Shown piece by piece: positions 61,431 through 64,000 of a DNA stretch of 64,000 nt. Origin of the DNA: Coniella vitis. Its lineage: Eukaryota > Ascomycota > Sordariomycetes > Diaporthales > Schizoparmaceae. Both the position numbers and the translations under genes were made by a program. The stretch spans positions 1-64,000 of the forward strand of contig WUJK01000001.1 of NCBI GenBank assembly GCA_011317545.1. The letters are read 5' to 3'. Positions within the stretch are counted from its first letter, which is position 1. Each line of letters starts with the position of its first letter. The notes beneath the pieces are model-generated. The model was not told where the DNA came from and searched no databases. It saw only the letters and a list, made by a program, of their open reading frames with translations.

Positions 61431-63451
61431 ATTCCTATTTCTTCGGAAAACTTTTCGTTTTCCGAAGAAACTATAAATTCTCAAATATCTTCTAAAAAAA
61501 CTAAAAAACTCTCTTATAACTCCCCCGAATTCCCTTTTAAATCAGATAACGAATCACCTATTTATATATTTAAAAATAGGTTATTTATACGTAAGCTTTT
61601 ACTTTTCATCCCTAGAGAAAATCGAAAAATGCAAATAACTTATACTACGTAAGTTTATAACTCTTTTATTATTTTTCTTTTATTAATAATTTCTCTAGAT
61701 ACGATTATACAAAAATCGAAAGAATAATTACTTTCTAATCATCGAATTTCGCTCGTTATTATTAATATAAACACTTAAATATAGCTTATAATAAAGCCAG
61801 TGAAAAAACTCGTTAAAAAAGTAAGTAGACGTATTTACTTAATATATTATATTTCTTTTTATTCCTTTTTATCTTTACTTCTTTTTAAAAACTTTTAAGG
61901 GTAATTAATTTTTATATTTACTTCGCTTCTTTATATGCCCGTTTTTTATTTTGGAAATAAAAATAATTATAATATATTAACTTAATTCTTTAGAAAATAA
62001 TATTCCTCCTATTCAAGATTTCTTTTCCTCGAATAAACGCCCTCGAAATAATATTGAAAATAATCATTTTTAAGATGAAGAAGCTTATAAAAAGATTCTT
62101 GATTTTATTATTGAAAATAACCTTTTTTTTAATATTATCGATTTATAATCTTTTCAAAATATATTATCTTATTATAATCGGTAAGCTTTTGAATATTTAT
62201 ATTACTATTAACTTTAATATACTAATATATATATATATATATATAGATCATATCCTATAATTAATCGACGAAAGATTAAATCTATCCTCGATACTTATTA
62301 CGAAAATTCGTTAATTAATTTAAATAATGAATTAAATTCGCATAGCCTTCTATACGGAAAGTTTTCCTTTATATTTGATATTTGGACTTCTAATGCCCAA
62401 AATTCGTATATTTGAATTATAATTACTTATATAAATTCGAACTTCGAGTTAATTTATAAGTTAATTGCTTTCAAAGAGCTTATTGAACAATATACGGGTA
62501 TTTATATTTACGACGAATTTATTAAAGCTATAAGCTCTTATTCCTCCCTTTAAACGGATAATATCTTTAGGTATTTAAATATTCCATTTCTCTATTTACT
62601 TATTTACTTTATTTCTTATACTAATATAATATAATAGTATTACTAGAGATAACGCAGCGAATAATACTATATTTATTCAATTATTTAAAAGTAATTTTAA
62701 ATCGATTAATAAATACGAATTTACCAACGATATTCGATGCTTAGCGTATATAATTAACTTTATAGCGCAAGATATTCTTAAAGAATTTATATTAAATTCT
62801 AATACCGAAGAATATATATTATTCTATACAAATAATCAAATTTAACGATTAGAAAGAGAGAATATAACTCTCGAATCGCTACTAATTCCTAAAAGTAAGT
62901 AAAAGTCTATACTATTCTTATATTATCAAACTAATATATATATAGGCTTTATTACTCGAGTTCGTCGAATAGCTATTTTAACGAAATATACTACTGAAAT
63001 CCGAAACCTTTTATTAGAAGGTATTTTACGAAGTAAACAAGAGGGTAAATTAACTAAAGAATATAATATAACGCGAATTCCTTTAGGTCTATATTATTTT
63101 CTTAGTATATTAATTACTTCTAAAGCTAATTATTTAATAGATAATGTAACTCGTTGGAATTCGACTTATAAAATGCTTAAAGTTCTTTTAGAATTAAAAG
63201 ACCCTTTAACTTTTATAAATTAAGTTATAAAAAATAAAGAATATAAAGCTATATTCTTTAATTCAACTAAATGGTTTATAATATCTCAAATTGAAAAAAT
63301 ATTTGATATATTTTATAAGCCTACTATTAAACTTCAAGCCGAAGTTTCAACTATAATGTCTAGGAGATTATTTTATATATATAAAATATTCTCTAAACTT
63401 GAAGATATTTATTACGAATTCAATCGAAAAATAGAAAGGATAGAAGCTTTT

Positions 63452-63565
63452 GTAAGTTTAACCTTATTATTACCCCTAATCTTATTCTTAACCTTAACCC
63501 TATCCCTATCCCTATCCCTATCCCTCCCCCGATTAATAACCCTATACTTATATTAATATATATAG
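63452..63565 (+). other. hAT intron 6, carrying CCCTAT repeats
   Basis: GTAAGT at 63452 and ATATAG ending at 63565 bound a 114-base intron between phase-0 codons. At 63488-63530 it holds CTTAACCCTATCCCTATCCC-type telomere-like repeats. It is long compared with the other introns (50-70 bases for most). Confidence 0.8.
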
Positions 63566-64000
63566 AAATCTCTTCTCGAATCGTTTTCAAATTCTATAAC
63601 AACTGGAATTTTAAAATTAGAGAAATACTTTCCAAGAGAATTAACTAAAGATAATTTAGAAAAGTATAAAGCTTATATCTTTAGCTATATTCTTAATCTT
63701 AGGCTAAAGCTAAGCTATTTTAAGCCTAATAGATTATTATATTATTATTCTTTAATAGATAAAGATATAATTAATTCTTTACAAAAAGAATATTCCGAGT
63801 AAGTTTTAATAAATATAATATTTTTAAAATATATTTACTAATTTATTATTAGATTAAAGCCTATATTAGAGAATTAAATCGATGATATATATAGAGTATC
63901 GTTAGATTCTGAATCTAATATAAATATAGATTCCGATTACGATTCTAATATAGAATTATTTAATAAAAAGAGTAAAACCCAAAATAACGACGAAATTCAA

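Larger units (their letters stand above)
60536..64000 (+). mobile_element. hAT transposon, 5' part, mildly RIP-mutated
   Basis: It begins CAGGGTTTG at 60536, continues with TTAACTAA-type subterminal repeats and a second repeat block, then a multi-exon hAT transposase that runs past the window end. A candidate 8-bp TSD is 60528-60535 (ggtttatt); its partner is outside. CA is much more frequent than elsewhere in the window, so this is one of the youngest insertions. It lies about 24 bp from the solo LTR. Confidence 0.85.
61296..64000 (+). pseudogene. hAT transposase, eight exons visible, mildly RIP-broken
   Basis: Exons: 61296-61648, 61699-61820, 61994-62180, 62247-62570, 62638-62894, 62946-63451, 63566-63798, 63853 onward. 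All seven introns start GT and end AG, and the coding phase carries across every join. The start is ATA where ATG is expected. Motifs: a BED-type finger whose CxxC pair straddles intron 1 (both Cys now Tyr), FDIWTSNAQNS, FSITRDNAANN across intron 4, RWNSTY at 63152-63169, and a C-terminal dimerisation-type region with an acidic end. About ten in-frame stops (TAA from CAA; TGA from CGA). It would cut and paste the element. The frames at 62054-62260 and 63356-63556 are shadows or read-through of this gene. Confidence 0.85.

Noticed and set aside
61261..61436. Chromosome end, because of CCCTAA repeats
   Set aside because: The tracts are short, impure, partly coding, and followed by more than 2.5 kb of transposase sequence in frame. 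They are interstitial.
62054..62260. 68-codon hydrophobic plus-strand frame
   Set aside because: It reads exon 3 and intron 3 of the hAT transposase in the wrong frame. The correct frame there matches hAT sequence and joins its neighbours in phase.
1..64000. tRNA, rRNA, CRISPR arrays or bacterial-type operons
   Set aside because: I saw no cloverleaf-type or rRNA-like segments and no regularly spaced direct repeats with unique spacers. The genome type is fungal.

Overview
The window is an AT-rich, gene-free transposon graveyard from a filamentous ascomycete that has repeat-induced point mutation (RIP). Nothing here is an intact host gene. CpA is nearly absent while CpG survives. Coding frames are broken almost only by TAA/TAG that derive from CAA/CAG. 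Where two LTRs of one element are compared, the differences I checked are C/T or G/A. Telomere-type CCCTAA motifs and many short GT..AG introns in a hAT transposase also fit an ascomycete. I cannot name the species.

The layout is a stack of nested insertions that target-site duplications (TSDs) let one unwrap. Left edge (1-626): terminal part of a hAT-like DNA transposon with 21-bp tandem repeats, inserted into a Tad-clade LINE (L1, minus strand, 627-18367). L1 is split by chromovirus A (2427-10007, minus, 460-bp LTRs, TSD TTAGC) and chromovirus F (10247-17736, plus, 239-bp LTRs, TSD CTAGC). L1 itself abuts, and probably entered, an older A-family element D (18368-20849). D sits in an older F copy, F2 (minus, 20850-22964 and 43105-44092). 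F2 is split by a very large Ty3/Gypsy element G1 (22965-43104, plus; about 12.1 kb without its inserts). G1 is split by chromovirus B (25342-32885, minus, 479-bp LTRs, TSD TATTA) and a solo LTR (37756-38234, TSD GCTAT). To the right follow an unassigned stretch with a broken ORF, a second G copy (G2, minus, about 45549-53128), a gag/protease fragment (P, plus, 53129 to about 54520), a second Tad-like LINE (L2, minus, about 54560-58200), an unassigned AT-rich stretch, a solo LTR (60032-60511), and a younger hAT element (60536 to beyond the window) whose multi-intron transposase can be followed exon by exon.

How the parts work together: A, B and F each encode Gag, an aspartic protease, reverse transcriptase, RNase H and integrase with a C-terminal chromodomain. 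That domain reads heterochromatin marks in known chromoviruses, which would explain insertion into other repeats. All three also carry a second open frame on the opposite strand, between the end of pol and the 3' LTR. In A and B this antisense ORF runs 215 and 218 codons, starts at the same place, and is predicted to form a charged coiled coil. It and a hairpin segment in the LTR are the two parts that differ most between the otherwise near-identical A and B elements. This antisense ORF is my best candidate for an under-described system in the window.
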